Position numbers and translations under genes: made by a program | Source of the DNA: Zhongshania marina | GTDB lineage: Bacteria > Pseudomonadota > Gammaproteobacteria > Pseudomonadales > Spongiibacteraceae | Reading direction: 5' to 3' | Length of the DNA stretch: 64,000 nucleotides | Assembly (NCBI RefSeq): GCF_002915595.1 | Contig: NZ_PQGG01000028.1 | Coordinates: 1 to 64,000, forward strand | Notes under the pieces: generated by a model | What the model was told of the DNA's origin: nothing | Seen by the model: the letters and a program-made list of their open reading frames with translations, nothing else | Databases searched by the model: none | Part shown: piece by piece, positions 16,855-25,922 of the stretch | How positions within the stretch are numbered: position 1 is the stretch's first letter | Layout: every line of letters starts with the position of its first letter

Positions 16855-17526
16855 TTAACCCCAGTCTGAGCGTCGTTTAGGCATCATACGGGGTACGATC
16901 AGCGCGACCATAACGCCAATCAATACCGCAAATGCGCCATTCAAAAAGAATTCATTCTCTTTGTTTTCGCGCAAACGAGCATTGTCGGTTTTTAATACAT
17001 CGACTTCGCTGCTGAGCATTTGGTTTGATTCGAGCAGGCGGCGGTTATCGTCGTCTAATTTGATGCTATTGGCTGAAATGCGCTTAATTTCCTCTAGCTC
17101 TTCCGCTAGGGATTTGTTTTCTAATTTAAGCTCTTCTACAACGCTATTGGTTTCTTGGCTATTTTGTGTGGTGTTTTCTAGTTGGGCGCGTAATTCTTTG
17201 CTAGCAGTGGTGAGTTCTTCAATGCGCTTTTTGCTTGCTTCTAACTGGCTTCTGGCTGCAGGTGATGATGTGAGGTAGTGGCTCGGCAGCCAACCCTCTA
17301 CACCTTTACTGGTGCGCACCTGCGAGTAACCGCTGTCTTCGTTGCTGCTTATCAGCTCCAGTTGTTCGCCACTGGGAAGGCCGCGGTGAATAATTCGATA
17401 CTTTGATCCGTCGCCAACGCGCAGCGGCACGTAAATTTTGTCACTGATATAACGGGTTTCGGCGATAGACGCGCTTGCCAGGCTAAATAAGACGACAGAT
17501 ACGCCGAATATAATTGATTTTTTCAC
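16855..17526 (-). CDS. SH3-domain, coiled-coil membrane protein (YgiM/TIGR04211-like)
   Basis: A 223-residue protein with a signal peptide (KKSIIFGVSVVLFSLASASIA), a bacterial SH3 domain (about 25-90; YVPLRVGDGSKYRIIHRG and EGWLPSHYL), a coiled coil (about 95-185) and a C-terminal membrane helix (about 195-213) followed by a basic tail. This is the layout of E. coli YgiM, whose role is uncertain. A GTG start at 17526 with GGAAA upstream is chosen over a TTG at 17589 because it places the signal peptide at the N-terminus. It is followed by the cyclophilin gene 2 bp later. Confidence 0.83.
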   Translation of the reverse strand: MKKSIIFGVSVVLFSLASASIAETRYISDKIYVPLRVGDGSKYRIIHRGLPSGEQLELISSNEDSGYSQVRTSKGVEGWLPSHYLTSSPAARSQLEASKKRIEELTTASKELRAQLENTTQNSQETNSVVEELKLENKSLAEELEEIKRISANSIKLDDDNRRLLESNQMLSSEVDVLKTDNARLRENKENEFFLNGAFAVLIGVMVALIVPRMMPKRRSDWG

Positions 17527-17610
17527 TGGATTTTCCACGTTAATAAACTGCGCTAAATATTTAACAATCAAGGATAAAGCACTTGTCAAACTAGTTCAAT
17601 TTCCACTTTG

Positions 17611-17910
17611 TTACGGCAGCACTTTTTTGTAAGGTTTGACGGTCACCTTCGCGTAAACACCGGCTTCAATATAGGGATCTGAATCCGCCCATTGTTGGGC
17701 GTCTTGCAGGGACGGAAACTCGGCAATGATCAGGCTGCCGGTAAAACCAGCTTCGCCCGGATCTTCGCTGTCTATGGCGGGGTGTGGCCCAGCCAGAATG
17801 AGGCGACCTTGGGTTTTTAGCTCTTCTAGGCGGGCTAGGTGGGCTGCGCGAGCCCCTAAGCGCTTGCTGAGGCTGTCTGCAACGTCTTCACTGATTACGG
17901 CATATAACAT
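17611..17910 (-). CDS. YciI-family protein
   Basis: A 99-residue dimeric alpha/beta-barrel-type protein of the YciI family, with the conserved His in [24 protein letters not shown] (split: AAHLARL about 22, [10 protein letters not shown] about 36-45) and the D-P-Y motif ([10 protein letters not shown], about 77). The enzymatic role of stand-alone members is unknown. It is encoded 8 bp after the septation-type membrane protein, an association often seen in Gammaproteobacteria. Confidence 0.9.
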   Translation of the reverse strand: MLYAVISEDVADSLSKRLGARAAHLARLEELKTQGRLILAGPHPAIDSEDPGEAGFTGSLIIAEFPSLQDAQQWADSDPYIEAGVYAKVTVKPYKKVLP

Positions 17911-17918
17911 AGTAATTC

Positions 17919-18620
17919 CTAACGAACTCTAAAAATGTCTTCAAAATTAAGGGCGGTTAATTTTTCAATCTGTTTCACTAGGTAAAACAAGGCACCTAGC
18001 ATGACGATCGTGCAGGGTAGCGCAATGACGGGAAAGCTTAACCCCGTCATTTTCCCTAGCTCTGCACTGTATTCTGGGGTGCCCGGCGGGCTGGTTAGCA
18101 AAATCTTGGCTAATGCATAATTGAGTGTGGCGGACAGGAAAAACGAAAACGCGACCAAGTAGGTCGCATTGCGTAACGCCGCGTCGAACAGGGTCGTGTT
18201 CCCTTGTTGGTCTAGGGCGTGGTTTATTTTGTCGGTGTAGATCACCTCGTCATTAAACAAAAATGTTTTGATTAATGGGTAAGGTGTATACAGTGACACA
18301 AGGGTCGCAATGCCGATAATGGCGGGAATGCTGGCTTCTTTGATGGCGATATACTCCGCATCAAGCTCAAGCAAGCTAATGCCGCCAGTCAGTAGCACGC
18401 TAATAAAGCCGAGAATTGCGAAGGCATTGGCGCGTCGTGTTTTTACAAAGTCATAAAGTCCAAAACCTAATGGGAAGGCAAGGGCAATCACGATACTATA
18501 GCGGGGCCCTAAGTATGCATCACCGCTAAGTTTGGTCAGTATTAGGGTTGGGATAATGATGTTGAATAGTAAATTGACGACGATACTGTGTCGTTGAGGT
18601 GTATTTGCCTGCTCCGGCAT
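17919..18620 (-). CDS. VC0807/septation-protein-A-like membrane protein
   Basis: A 233-residue integral membrane protein with about six predicted helices and a cytoplasmic loop at about 125-145. Sequence features ([10 protein letters not shown], a short KTRR loop, [14 protein letters not shown]) resemble the VC0807 family, loosely related to intracellular septation protein A/YciB. It occupies the position next to yciI where a YciB-type gene is common. The ATG at 18620 has AGGAAA 6 bp upstream; an in-frame ATG at 18674 lacks this. Function is not established, and the family placement is by recollection of pattern. Confidence 0.62.
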   Translation of the reverse strand: MPEQANTPQRHSIVVNLLFNIIIPTLILTKLSGDAYLGPRYSIVIALAFPLGFGLYDFVKTRRANAFAILGFISVLLTGGISLLELDAEYIAIKEASIPAIIGIATLVSLYTPYPLIKTFLFNDEVIYTDKINHALDQQGNTTLFDAALRNATYLVAFSFFLSATLNYALAKILLTSPPGTPEYSAELGKMTGLSFPVIALPCTIVMLGALFYLVKQIEKLTALNFEDIFRVR

Positions 18621-18711
18621 GGTGTTTCCTGTCGGTAAAGGGTGGAATGACGGTGATCCGCCCACTATACCCATTTTAATTTTTTACCACTAGCCTCGGA
18701 GGGGATTTGGC

Positions 18712-19551
18712 GTGATTGTCGACTTACATACCCACACCACAGCCTCAGATGGTGGGCTAAGCCCGCAGGAGCTGGTGTCGCGCGCCCAGCAGTGTGGGGT
18801 GCAATTGCTGGCAGTGACCGATCACGACACGGTCGATGGTTTTCGGGCCCTTGCTGACATTGATAAGGGTGAACTAGAGATTATCGCCGGCATTGAGCTC
18901 TCCTGTACTTGGTCTGGGGTAAATATCCACGTGCTAGGTTTGGGGATCGACGTTAGTTGCCCGCGTTTGCAATTGGAATTGGCGGATCAGCGCAATGCGC
19001 GCGGAGAGCGGGCGCGCATCATTGCTGAAAGATTAGAAAAATTAGGTTTTGAAGGCTGCTATGAAGGCGCCGCGAATTTAGCCGAAGGTCGCGCCATAGG
19101 TCGTCCAGATTTCGCTCGCTATTTGCTTGGCGCAGGATACGTGGATTCAATGGCCGCTGCCTTTGATAAGTATTTGGGTGCGGGAAAGGTGGGTGATGTT
19201 AAGGCAATGTGGCCTTCTCTCGAGAGTGTGGTGGCATGGATAAAATCTGCTGGTGGCGTCGCTGTCATGGCGCATCCCCTGCATTACAAATTAACGAACG
19301 CCAAGTTGCGGCGCATGCTGGCCGAGTTTAAAGAGGTTGGCGGTGAAGGGATTGAGGTTTGCAATGGCAGGCCATCCGCGTCTGACCTTAATTATTTAAA
19401 GCAGCTATGTAAGGATTTTGAGTTTGAAGCCTCAGCTGGGAGCGATTTTCATCAGCCGAGCAACTGGCTAGAGTTGGGTTGTGACGCTAAAGTGATAGAA
19501 CCCTGTCAGCCGGTTTGGGCGCGTTGGCAGCGCACAGAGTTACCTGCATAG
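18712..19551 (+). CDS. rnm: PHP-domain phosphoesterase, RNase AM type
   Basis: A 279-residue PHP protein of the YciV/TrpH family, which hydrolyses 3',5'-nucleoside bisphosphates and trims short RNA 5' ends. Metal ligands are visible in DLHTHTTASDGGLSP (4-18), TDHDTVDG (about 38), GIELSC (about 61), MAHP (about 186) and SDFHQPSNW (about 244). GTG start with GAGGGG 8 bp upstream. It opens the rnm-yciO-scpA-scpB-rluB gene run, a conserved order in this class. The symbol rests on family equivalence to E. coli rnm. Confidence 0.88.
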   Translation: MIVDLHTHTTASDGGLSPQELVSRAQQCGVQLLAVTDHDTVDGFRALADIDKGELEIIAGIELSCTWSGVNIHVLGLGIDVSCPRLQLELADQRNARGERARIIAERLEKLGFEGCYEGAANLAEGRAIGRPDFARYLLGAGYVDSMAAAFDKYLGAGKVGDVKAMWPSLESVVAWIKSAGGVAVMAHPLHYKLTNAKLRRMLAEFKEVGGEGIEVCNGRPSASDLNYLKQLCKDFEFEASAGSDFHQPSNWLELGCDAKVIEPCQPVWARWQRTELPA

Positions 19552-19570
19552 CTTAATTGGAGAAGTTTCA

Positions 19571-20200
19571 TTGAGTCAGTTTTTTCAAATACATCCAGAT
19601 AATCCCCAGCCCCGCCTGATTAAGCAAGCTGCGGATATTATACGCGCTGGTGGGGTAGTTGCGTTCCCGACGGATTCTGCCTACGCCCTCGGTTGCCATT
19701 TGGGTGATAAGTCGGCCCTTGAGCGGGTGCGAATGATACGGCGGCTCGATGAAAAGCATAATTTCACCTTAATGTGCAGTGACCTGTCTGAGCTTGGCAC
19801 CTATGCGAAAGTGGATAACAGTGCATTTCGATTGCTCAAGGCTCATATTCCAGGGCCTTACACATTTATTTTGCGTGCAACACCGGAGGTGCCTAAGCGT
19901 TTGCTGCACCCTAAGCGCAAGAGTGTCGGTCTGCGAGTGCCGGCGAATCAGATCTGTTTAGATCTGATGGCTGAGCTAGGTGAGCCCCTGATGAGCGTGA
20001 GTTTAATCCTTCCGGGTGAAGACCTGCCCATGACCGATCCCTACGATATTCGTGACAGTATTGGGAATTTAGTAGACCTCGTGATTGACGGAGGCTATTG
20101 CGGAATGGAAGCGACGTCGATTGTCGATTTAGTGGACGATGTGCCTGTTGTAATTCGTCGCGGCTTGGGCGATGTCAGTCAATTTGAGGATTCGCTGTGA
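19571..20200 (+). CDS. yciO: YciO-type L-threonylcarbamoyladenylate synthase-family protein
   Basis: A 209-residue YrdC/Sua5-domain protein. YciO members bind RNA and may duplicate the first step of t6A37 synthesis, but their role is weaker than TsaC. Key segments are GGVVAFPTDSAYALGC (about 28-43), KHNFTLMCSDLSEL (about 62), PGPYTFILRAT (about 94) and VGLRVPAN (about 118). The YciO subgroup is suggested by length and by its standard position between rnm and scpA. TTG start with GGAG about 8 bp upstream. Confidence 0.87.
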   Translation: MSQFFQIHPDNPQPRLIKQAADIIRAGGVVAFPTDSAYALGCHLGDKSALERVRMIRRLDEKHNFTLMCSDLSELGTYAKVDNSAFRLLKAHIPGPYTFILRATPEVPKRLLHPKRKSVGLRVPANQICLDLMAELGEPLMSVSLILPGEDLPMTDPYDIRDSIGNLVDLVIDGGYCGMEATSIVDLVDDVPVVIRRGLGDVSQFEDSL

Positions 20201-20263
20201 CCGGCGCCAAGATCAACGTATAATCGCGCCCTTGGTAGATGATATCGTGAGATCTCAGTAATA

Positions 20264-21220
20264 GTGCAAGACGAAACTTCAGAAAAGCCTATCGCAGAAC
20301 AGACTGGGGCAGCGTCTATCCCTGAGTCGGGGGAGCTGGCTTCGTCCGACGGAATGAGCGGCCGCCTAGAGCCGGTGCCTGAGGGCACCCTAGAAGCCAT
20401 AGAGATCGTAAGTCTAAAGGCGATTCGGCAGCAGCCACAGCAGGGTGAAATGCCCTTTGCGGTGGTTCAGGGCAAACCGCTCACAGAAATTCCCAAAGAC
20501 TTGTATATACCGCCAGAGGCCCTCGAGGTATTCCTTGAGGCGTTTGAAGGTCCTCTCGACCTGCTGTTGTACCTTATCAAGCGCCAAAACTTAGATATTC
20601 TTGAGATCAACGTCGCCCAGATCACTGAGCAGTATATGCAATATGTGAATATGATGAGCGCCATGCAGTTTGAACTCGCGTCGGAATATCTATTAATGGC
20701 GGCTATGCTGGCGGAGATTAAGTCGCGGATGTTGTTGCCGCGCTCGGCAGATGTGCTTGATGACGAAGAGGATCCGCGTGCCCAGCTCATACGTCGTTTG
20801 CAGGAGTACGAGCGGTTTAAGCAAGCGGCTGAGAATATAGACCAGTTGCCACGTATGGGACGCGATAATTACGCGGTGCTTATCGAGCCGCCACCACTGA
20901 CAAAGTTGCGCGCCGAGCCCGATGTGGATTTAAAAGAATTACTTTTGGTGCTTGGCGAGGTATTGCGCCGCGCCGATCTATTCGAAAGCCATCAAATTCA
21001 GCGCGAAAAACTTTCAACCCGTGAGCGTATGTCGCAGGTATTGGCTGTATTGCGCTCAGATACCTTTGTGCCTTTTGTCACCTTGTTTAAAGTTGAGGAA
21101 GGACGCTTGGGCGTTGTAGTGACCTTTTTGGCGATTATGGAGTTGATCAAAGAGTCATTGGTCGAGATTGTACAATCAGAGGCCTTCGCGCCAATTCACG
21201 TAAAAGCGAAAGTTATATGA
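20264..21220 (+). CDS. scpA: segregation and condensation protein A
   Basis: Kleisin subunit that bridges the SMC dimer and partners with ScpB in chromosome condensation. The conserved region begins about residue 85 (EVFLEAFEGPLDLLLYLIKR) and includes ISEQY-like and SEYLLMAAMLAEIKSRMLLP (about 139-158), then a C-terminal winged helix (about 225-310). The first 75 residues are acidic and unconserved, so the GTG start at 20264 is not firmly fixed. The stop overlaps the scpB start (ATGA). MukBEF is the alternative system in enterics; this organism therefore uses SMC-ScpAB. Confidence 0.93.
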   Translation: MQDETSEKPIAEQTGAASIPESGELASSDGMSGRLEPVPEGTLEAIEIVSLKAIRQQPQQGEMPFAVVQGKPLTEIPKDLYIPPEALEVFLEAFEGPLDLLLYLIKRQNLDILEINVAQITEQYMQYVNMMSAMQFELASEYLLMAAMLAEIKSRMLLPRSADVLDDEEDPRAQLIRRLQEYERFKQAAENIDQLPRMGRDNYAVLIEPPPLTKLRAEPDVDLKELLLVLGEVLRRADLFESHQIQREKLSTRERMSQVLAVLRSDTFVPFVTLFKVEEGRLGVVVTFLAIMELIKESLVEIVQSEAFAPIHVKAKVI

Positions 21221-21942
21221 TGCCGGATTTACAGCAATTAAAACGGATTATTGAAGCGGTCTTAATGGCGGTAGGGCGGCCCTTGTCACTGCAGCACATT
21301 GCGGAATTGTTTGACGCGGAAGAGCGGCCGACGACGGGCGATATTCAGGATGCCTTAAACGCTATTGGCCAAGACTGCGAAGGCCGAGGTTATGAGCTAA
21401 AGGTCGTTGCCAGCGGCTATCGTTTGCAGGTGTCTGAAGACTTGGCACCGTGGGTTGGACGTTTATGGGAAGAGAAGCCGCAGCGCTATTCCCGAGCGAT
21501 GTTAGAAACCTTGGCGCTGATTGCCTATCGCCAGCCTATTACCCGCGGTGATATTGAAGATATTCGCGGTGTCGCGGTTAGCTCGCAAATTATTAAAACC
21601 ATGCTTGAGCGTGAGTGGGTTCGGGTGGTGGGCCATAAAGACGTACCAGGCCGGCCTGCTATGTACGCGACCACACGCAAGTTTTTAGATTATTTTAATT
21701 TACGTAATTTAGATGAATTGCCGAGTTTGGCAGAAATCACCGACCTAGACACCCTAAATGGCGAGCTAGAGCTACACACCGGTGAATTTGCCGCCGACGA
21801 TAGCAAGAGCGAAGCAGATCAAGCAGATGTAGACCCCGATGCGGCAGTCGCAACTGAAGCTGAAGCAGATACTGACACAGAAATCGAATCAAATGGCGGC
21901 GACGTCTACGATCAAGACTACCCACCCGAGACCAACTTTTAA
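21217..21942 (+). CDS. scpB: segregation and condensation protein B
   Basis: ScpB dimer subunit with tandem winged-helix domains in residues 1-170 ([18 protein letters not shown] at 7-24, [18 protein letters not shown] about 105, GRPAMYATT about 147). The C-terminal 55 residues are an acidic, low-complexity tail. It overlaps scpA at the start and rluB at the stop, so translation of the three is probably coupled. Confidence 0.94.
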   Translation: MMPDLQQLKRIIEAVLMAVGRPLSLQHIAELFDAEERPTTGDIQDALNAIGQDCEGRGYELKVVASGYRLQVSEDLAPWVGRLWEEKPQRYSRAMLETLALIAYRQPITRGDIEDIRGVAVSSQIIKTMLEREWVRVVGHKDVPGRPAMYATTRKFLDYFNLRNLDELPSLAEITDLDTLNGELELHTGEFAADDSKSEADQADVDPDAAVATEAEADTDTEIESNGGDVYDQDYPPETNF

Positions 21943-22733
21943 TGATACAAACCGACGAAAAATTGCAAAAAGTACTGGCTCGCGCAGGCTTGGGTTCTCG
22001 TAGAGAAATGGAAAAAGTGATCAGCGATGGCCGCGTACTTGTTGATGGCAAAGTGGCGACGCTGGGTGATCGTGTAACGAGTGCGGTAAAAATACAGGTT
22101 GATGGAAAACCCCTGCGACTGGATACCGCCGCAGCAAAACCCCGCATCTTGCTATATAACAAGCCCGAAGGCGAAATCTGTAGCCGTAAAGACCCAGAGG
22201 GACGTCGCTCGGTATTCGATCGCTTGCCGCGCTTGCAGGGTGAGCGTTGGATTTCGGTTGGGCGCTTAGATTTTAATACCACCGGTTTACTGCTGTTCAC
22301 CACCGACGGTGATCTCGCCAATAAATTGATGCACCCATCTACTACCATTGAACGCGAATATTTGTGCCGCGTTATGGGCAATGCCACCGAAGATACCTTA
22401 AAGCGCCTCAAAGAAGGTGTGCAACTTGAGGACGGCGTAGCGCGATTTACCGATATTGTAGATGGCGGCGGCGAAGGCATTAATCACTGGTATTACGTGG
22501 TTATTATGGAAGGGCGTAATCGCGAAGTTCGGCGTTTGTGGGAGTCCCAAGAGCTACAAGTTAATCGCCTGAAGCGCGTACGCTACGGTAGTGTCTTTAT
22601 TCCCTCTAAAGTAAAAGTGGGGCAGTGGACGGAGCTGGATGATAAAGACATCGCCAGTGTCTACGGTATGGCAGAGTTACCCGTGCCTGTAACAGAGGCG
22701 CCAGCGGGTGGCCGAGGTCGCAGAACGCGTTAG
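21942..22733 (+). CDS. rluB: 23S rRNA pseudouridine 2605 synthase
   Basis: An S4 RNA-binding domain (residues 1-62; [18 protein letters not shown]) is followed by a RsuA/RluB-type catalytic domain with the active-site Asp in [14 protein letters not shown] (about 106-119) and NREVRRLWE (about 191). The 263 residues and position directly after scpAB are typical of RluB rather than RsuA, RluE or RluF. The C-terminus is short and basic. The gene ends the rnm-yciO-scpAB-rluB run before a bidirectional terminator. Confidence 0.92.
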   Translation: MIQTDEKLQKVLARAGLGSRREMEKVISDGRVLVDGKVATLGDRVTSAVKIQVDGKPLRLDTAAAKPRILLYNKPEGEICSRKDPEGRRSVFDRLPRLQGERWISVGRLDFNTTGLLLFTTDGDLANKLMHPSTTIEREYLCRVMGNATEDTLKRLKEGVQLEDGVARFTDIVDGGGEGINHWYYVVIMEGRNREVRRLWESQELQVNRLKRVRYGSVFIPSKVKVGQWTELDDKDIASVYGMAELPVPVTEAPAGGRGRRTR

Positions 22734-22766
22734 TGGGTTGATGAAGCAGAGAGTATCGCCAGAATG

Positions 22767-22790
22767 AAAAAAGGCCCCAAGGGCCTTTTG
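22767..22790. terminator. bidirectional terminator between rluB and rmf
   Basis: AAAAGGCCC and GGGCCTTTT make a 9 bp stem with a three-base loop, flanked by an A-run and T-run, so it works for both convergent genes. Confidence 0.9.
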
Positions 22791-22817
22791 TCGCTAGTGT
22801 AGGGTATGATTACTTGG

Positions 22818-23021
22818 TCAATGAAACGCCTGTTTTTGAAGAGCAGTGGCGGTATCTATACCATCCCAGTGATCGGTGCGTCCTTCTCGCCAGCCTGACA
22901 TCCACTCCTGCTTAAGTTGCTCTTGATTATGGGGACAATTGTCTTTTTGCTTACCGGAAATGCCGGCTTGATAACCACGTTGAAATGCTCTTTCTGTCAT
23001 GTCGCGTTTCTGTCTTCTCAT
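22818..23021 (-). CDS. rmf: ribosome modulation factor
   Basis: A 67-residue basic protein that dimerises 70S ribosomes into inactive 100S particles in stationary phase. It carries the RMF core ERAFQRGYQAGISGK (10-24), CPHNQEQLKQEWMSGWREGR (about 29-48). A 250 bp gene-free region with its presumed growth-phase promoter lies upstream, shared with the divergent rlmKL. Confidence 0.95.
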   Translation of the reverse strand: MRRQKRDMTERAFQRGYQAGISGKQKDNCPHNQEQLKQEWMSGWREGRTDHWDGIDTATALQKQAFH

Positions 23022-23271
23022 AGGGCATTAGCCTCCACGTATTTAGTCAACATGTCGCTACGGTATCGCTTGGTCGCGCAACAACCGATTTTCTGTCACC
23101 ATCGCGATGCGTCGTACCGCGACAGGATCTTCATGTAATCAAACTTTCATATACTTCGTCGAAGATCTATTGCTTCTAAGCATGCCGCGCTTTAGAAGCA
23201 AGCTGTCTAAGCACATAACTGATTGTTAACTATATTAAAATTTTTCCGTACTAATACTCGATAGAGGATTT

Positions 23272-25449
23272 ATGAGTCAAACCTACCCTTATATTGCCAC
23301 ATGCCCAAAGGGCTTAGAGCAGCTTTTGGCTTCTGAACTCGCTGCTTTGGGTGCCGAGGTGGGGCGTGAGAGCGTTGGGTCTATCAGTTTTGTTGCGAAT
23401 GTTGCCACCGCGTATCGAATTTGCTTGTGGTCGCGTTTGGCAAACCGGGTATTGTTGGTGCTTACCGAATACCGTGGTGAAAATGCTGAGGCCTTGTATG
23501 AGGGTATTAAAGCCCTTGATTGGAGTACGCATTTAAGTGCAACGAGTAAAATTACGATTGATTTTAATGGCCAATCTGGAGATATCCGCAACACTCATTT
23601 TGGCGCTTTAAAAAGCAAAGATGCTGTTGTCGACTATTTTCTTGCCAAAGGCTCACAGCGGCCAAGCATAGATAAAGACAATCCAGACGTGCGTATCAAT
23701 GTGCGTCTTCGCAAAGGCTATATTACCGTCGCGGTCGATTTATCTGGTGAGAGCCTTCATCGGCGCGCTTATCGCAGCAGTGGCGCGATGGCGCCACTGA
23801 AGGAAAATTTAGCGGCGGCGTTATTGCAGCGCGCGGACTGGCCCGGGATGGCGAGTCGCGGCGGTGGCCTTATTGACCCCATGTGCGGTTCGGGAACCTT
23901 GCTGATTGAAGCCGCCATGATGGCAATGCAAATAGCGCCAGGCTTACTCCGTAATCGCTGGGGCTTTTTGGGGTGGCGAGGCCATGATCAAGCAGCTTGG
24001 GATAGCCTCATTGAGGAGGCGCAGTCTATGCGTGCTAAGTCGATGGCACGAGATTGGCCGGAAATTCGCGGTTATGACGCCAATGGCAAAGTGGTCGCGC
24101 AGGCGGAAGAAAATATTGAAAACGCAGGCCTTGGGCGCTTTGTAAAAGTGTCGCGTCGTGAGCTGGCGCAATTGGCAATGCCAACGCATAGAACGCTACG
24201 GGAAGGCTTGTTAATTACCAATCCGCCCTATGGCGAGCGCTTGGGTGAGCAGGCGGAGTTATTGCATTTATATCGACATCTTGGCCAGGCGATGAAGGCG
24301 CATTTTGTGGGTTGGCAGGGCGCTATTTTTACCGGCAATGCTGATCTTGGTAAACGCATGGGGGTGCGGAGTTATAAGCAGTATCAATTAATGAACGGCA
24401 CCATTCCCGCAAAGCTTTTACTGTTTAATATTAATGAAGATGCTTTTGTGGTTGATCGCGAAGCAGCGGTAGATAAGAGTAAAGGCGCGGTGTCTGATGC
24501 GCCTTTAACCGCAGGTGGGCAGATGTTCGCCAACCGTCTGCGTAAAAATATTAAGCGCTTAAGTAAGTGGAAAAATAAAAACGACATTGAATGCTATCGT
24601 GTCTATGACGCAGATATGCCAGAGTATTCTGTTGCCGTCGATTGCTATGGCAGCGCGGTGCATATTGCGGAATATATCGCGCCGGCGACAATCTCAGAAG
24701 AAGATGCTGAACGCAGATTGCGAGAGGTGATAGAAGCGGTTAGCCAAGTATTTTCGGTTTCCGCTGGCAATATTGCGATTAAGGAGCGTCGCCGCCAACG
24801 CGGTAAAGATCAGTATCAACGGCAGGCGCCGCGTAACTCTTTTATGGAGTTACACGAAGGGCAGGCCAAAGTCTTGGTTAATTTGTATGATTATCTTGAT
24901 ACCGGATTATTCTTAGATCACCGTCCAGTGCGCTTAGATATTGCCGCGCGGGCGAGGGGCAAGCGCTTTCTAAATTTGTTTAGTTATACCGGCGTTGCAT
25001 CGGTGCAGGCCGGCGTTGGCGGTGCACGCTTTACGACCTCGGTGGATATGTCTAAGACCTATTTGCAGTGGGCGCGCCGGAATTTATCATTGAACGGACT
25101 CAGTGAATCTAGGCATAGAACTGAGCATGCAGATTGTCGTAAATGGCTAAAAGAATGCGAAGACCAATACGACCTTATTTTATTGGACCCGCCGACATTT
25201 TCGAATTCAAAACGGATGGACGACGTGCTGGATACCCAGCGCGATCACGCCGAACTCATTAATGATGCTATGCGCTGTTTGGCGCCTGATGGCGTATTAA
25301 TTTTCTCTACCAATAAGCGTGACTTTGTTTTGGATAGCGGTGTGCTGGAAAACTACAAGGTTGAAGATAAAACCCGTTGGTCGCTAGATGAAGATTTTTC
25401 TCGCGGTGGCAAGCCAATCCATTATTGCTGGTATCTTGACCATAAATAG
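23272..25449 (+). CDS. rlmL: bifunctional 23S rRNA methyltransferase RlmKL
   Basis: A fused enzyme of 725 residues that makes m2G2445 (RlmL, N-terminal half) and m7G2069 (RlmK, C-terminal half). In order: THUMP domain (about 45-155), an N6-adenine-type Rossmann domain with DPMCGSGTLLIEAA (about 203) and the catalytic TNPPYGERLG (about 317), then the RlmK half with HRPVRLDIA (about 548), LNLFSYTGVASVQA (about 565) and LDPPTFSNSKRM (about 642). The fusion and length match E. coli RlmL (RlmKL). Monocistronic; ATG start with a purine-rich SD. Confidence 0.96.
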   Translation: MSQTYPYIATCPKGLEQLLASELAALGAEVGRESVGSISFVANVATAYRICLWSRLANRVLLVLTEYRGENAEALYEGIKALDWSTHLSATSKITIDFNGQSGDIRNTHFGALKSKDAVVDYFLAKGSQRPSIDKDNPDVRINVRLRKGYITVAVDLSGESLHRRAYRSSGAMAPLKENLAAALLQRADWPGMASRGGGLIDPMCGSGTLLIEAAMMAMQIAPGLLRNRWGFLGWRGHDQAAWDSLIEEAQSMRAKSMARDWPEIRGYDANGKVVAQAEENIENAGLGRFVKVSRRELAQLAMPTHRTLREGLLITNPPYGERLGEQAELLHLYRHLGQAMKAHFVGWQGAIFTGNADLGKRMGVRSYKQYQLMNGTIPAKLLLFNINEDAFVVDREAAVDKSKGAVSDAPLTAGGQMFANRLRKNIKRLSKWKNKNDIECYRVYDADMPEYSVAVDCYGSAVHIAEYIAPATISEEDAERRLREVIEAVSQVFSVSAGNIAIKERRRQRGKDQYQRQAPRNSFMELHEGQAKVLVNLYDYLDTGLFLDHRPVRLDIAARARGKRFLNLFSYTGVASVQAGVGGARFTTSVDMSKTYLQWARRNLSLNGLSESRHRTEHADCRKWLKECEDQYDLILLDPPTFSNSKRMDDVLDTQRDHAELINDAMRCLAPDGVLIFSTNKRDFVLDSGVLENYKVEDKTRWSLDEDFSRGGKPIHYCWYLDHK

Positions 25450-25476
25450 AAACTTGCGGGGGAGTCTTGCTGGAGG

Positions 25477-25509
25477 GAAAAAGCGGCGGCCACAGAGTCG
25501 GTCGCCGCT
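25477..25509 (-). terminator. terminator of the cold-shock gene
   Basis: On the minus strand AGCGGCGACC and GGCCGCCGCT form a stem (one mismatch) followed by TTTTT. It may also stop rlmKL transcripts coming the other way. Confidence 0.75.
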
Positions 25510-25515
25510 AGAAAA

Positions 25516-25722
25516 TCATAGTACTGTAACGTTGGCGGCTTGTGGGCCTTTTTGACCAGTTGTTACGTCAAACTCAACGGCTTGGCCTTCGGCCAGCGTT
25601 TTAAAACCAGAACCGCCAATGGCGCTGAAGTGAACAAAAACGTCTGGGCCAGAGTCTTGCTCAATAAAACCAAAGCCTTTAGTTTCGTTAAACCATTTTA
25701 CTTTTCCAGTGCTTCTGGACAT
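25516..25722 (-). CDS. CspA-family cold-shock protein
   Basis: A single cold-shock domain of 68 residues, binding single-stranded RNA/DNA as an RNA chaperone. RNP1 is KGFGFIEQD (15-23) and RNP2 is VFVHFSAI (28-35). About 200 bp of AT-rich sequence without genes lies upstream, consistent with the long leader of CspA-type mRNAs. Which paralogue this is, and whether it is cold-induced, cannot be told from sequence. Confidence 0.93.
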   Translation of the reverse strand: MSRSTGKVKWFNETKGFGFIEQDSGPDVFVHFSAIGGSGFKTLAEGQAVEFDVTTGQKGPQAANVTVL

Positions 25723-25922
25723 GTCTTGTACCTCGTTGCGTGGTTGCCTTTTTTTGTGCTTGAGCTGAGATAGGCAGGGACTTATGAAACAGAACGAGGT
25801 ACTAAAATCGACTTCGTGGTGCTATATACATAAAACCAAGCTGCATCCGTAGCCAGCAAAACCATTATATACATACTCGCAAGCACGATAGGAAGACTTT
25901 TGCACCTTAAAAAATGAATTTT

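Noticed and set aside
21737-22480. Minus-strand ORF of 247 codons
   Set aside because: Antisense to scpB and rluB, both clear family members; the composition is Arg/Ser-rich without domains.
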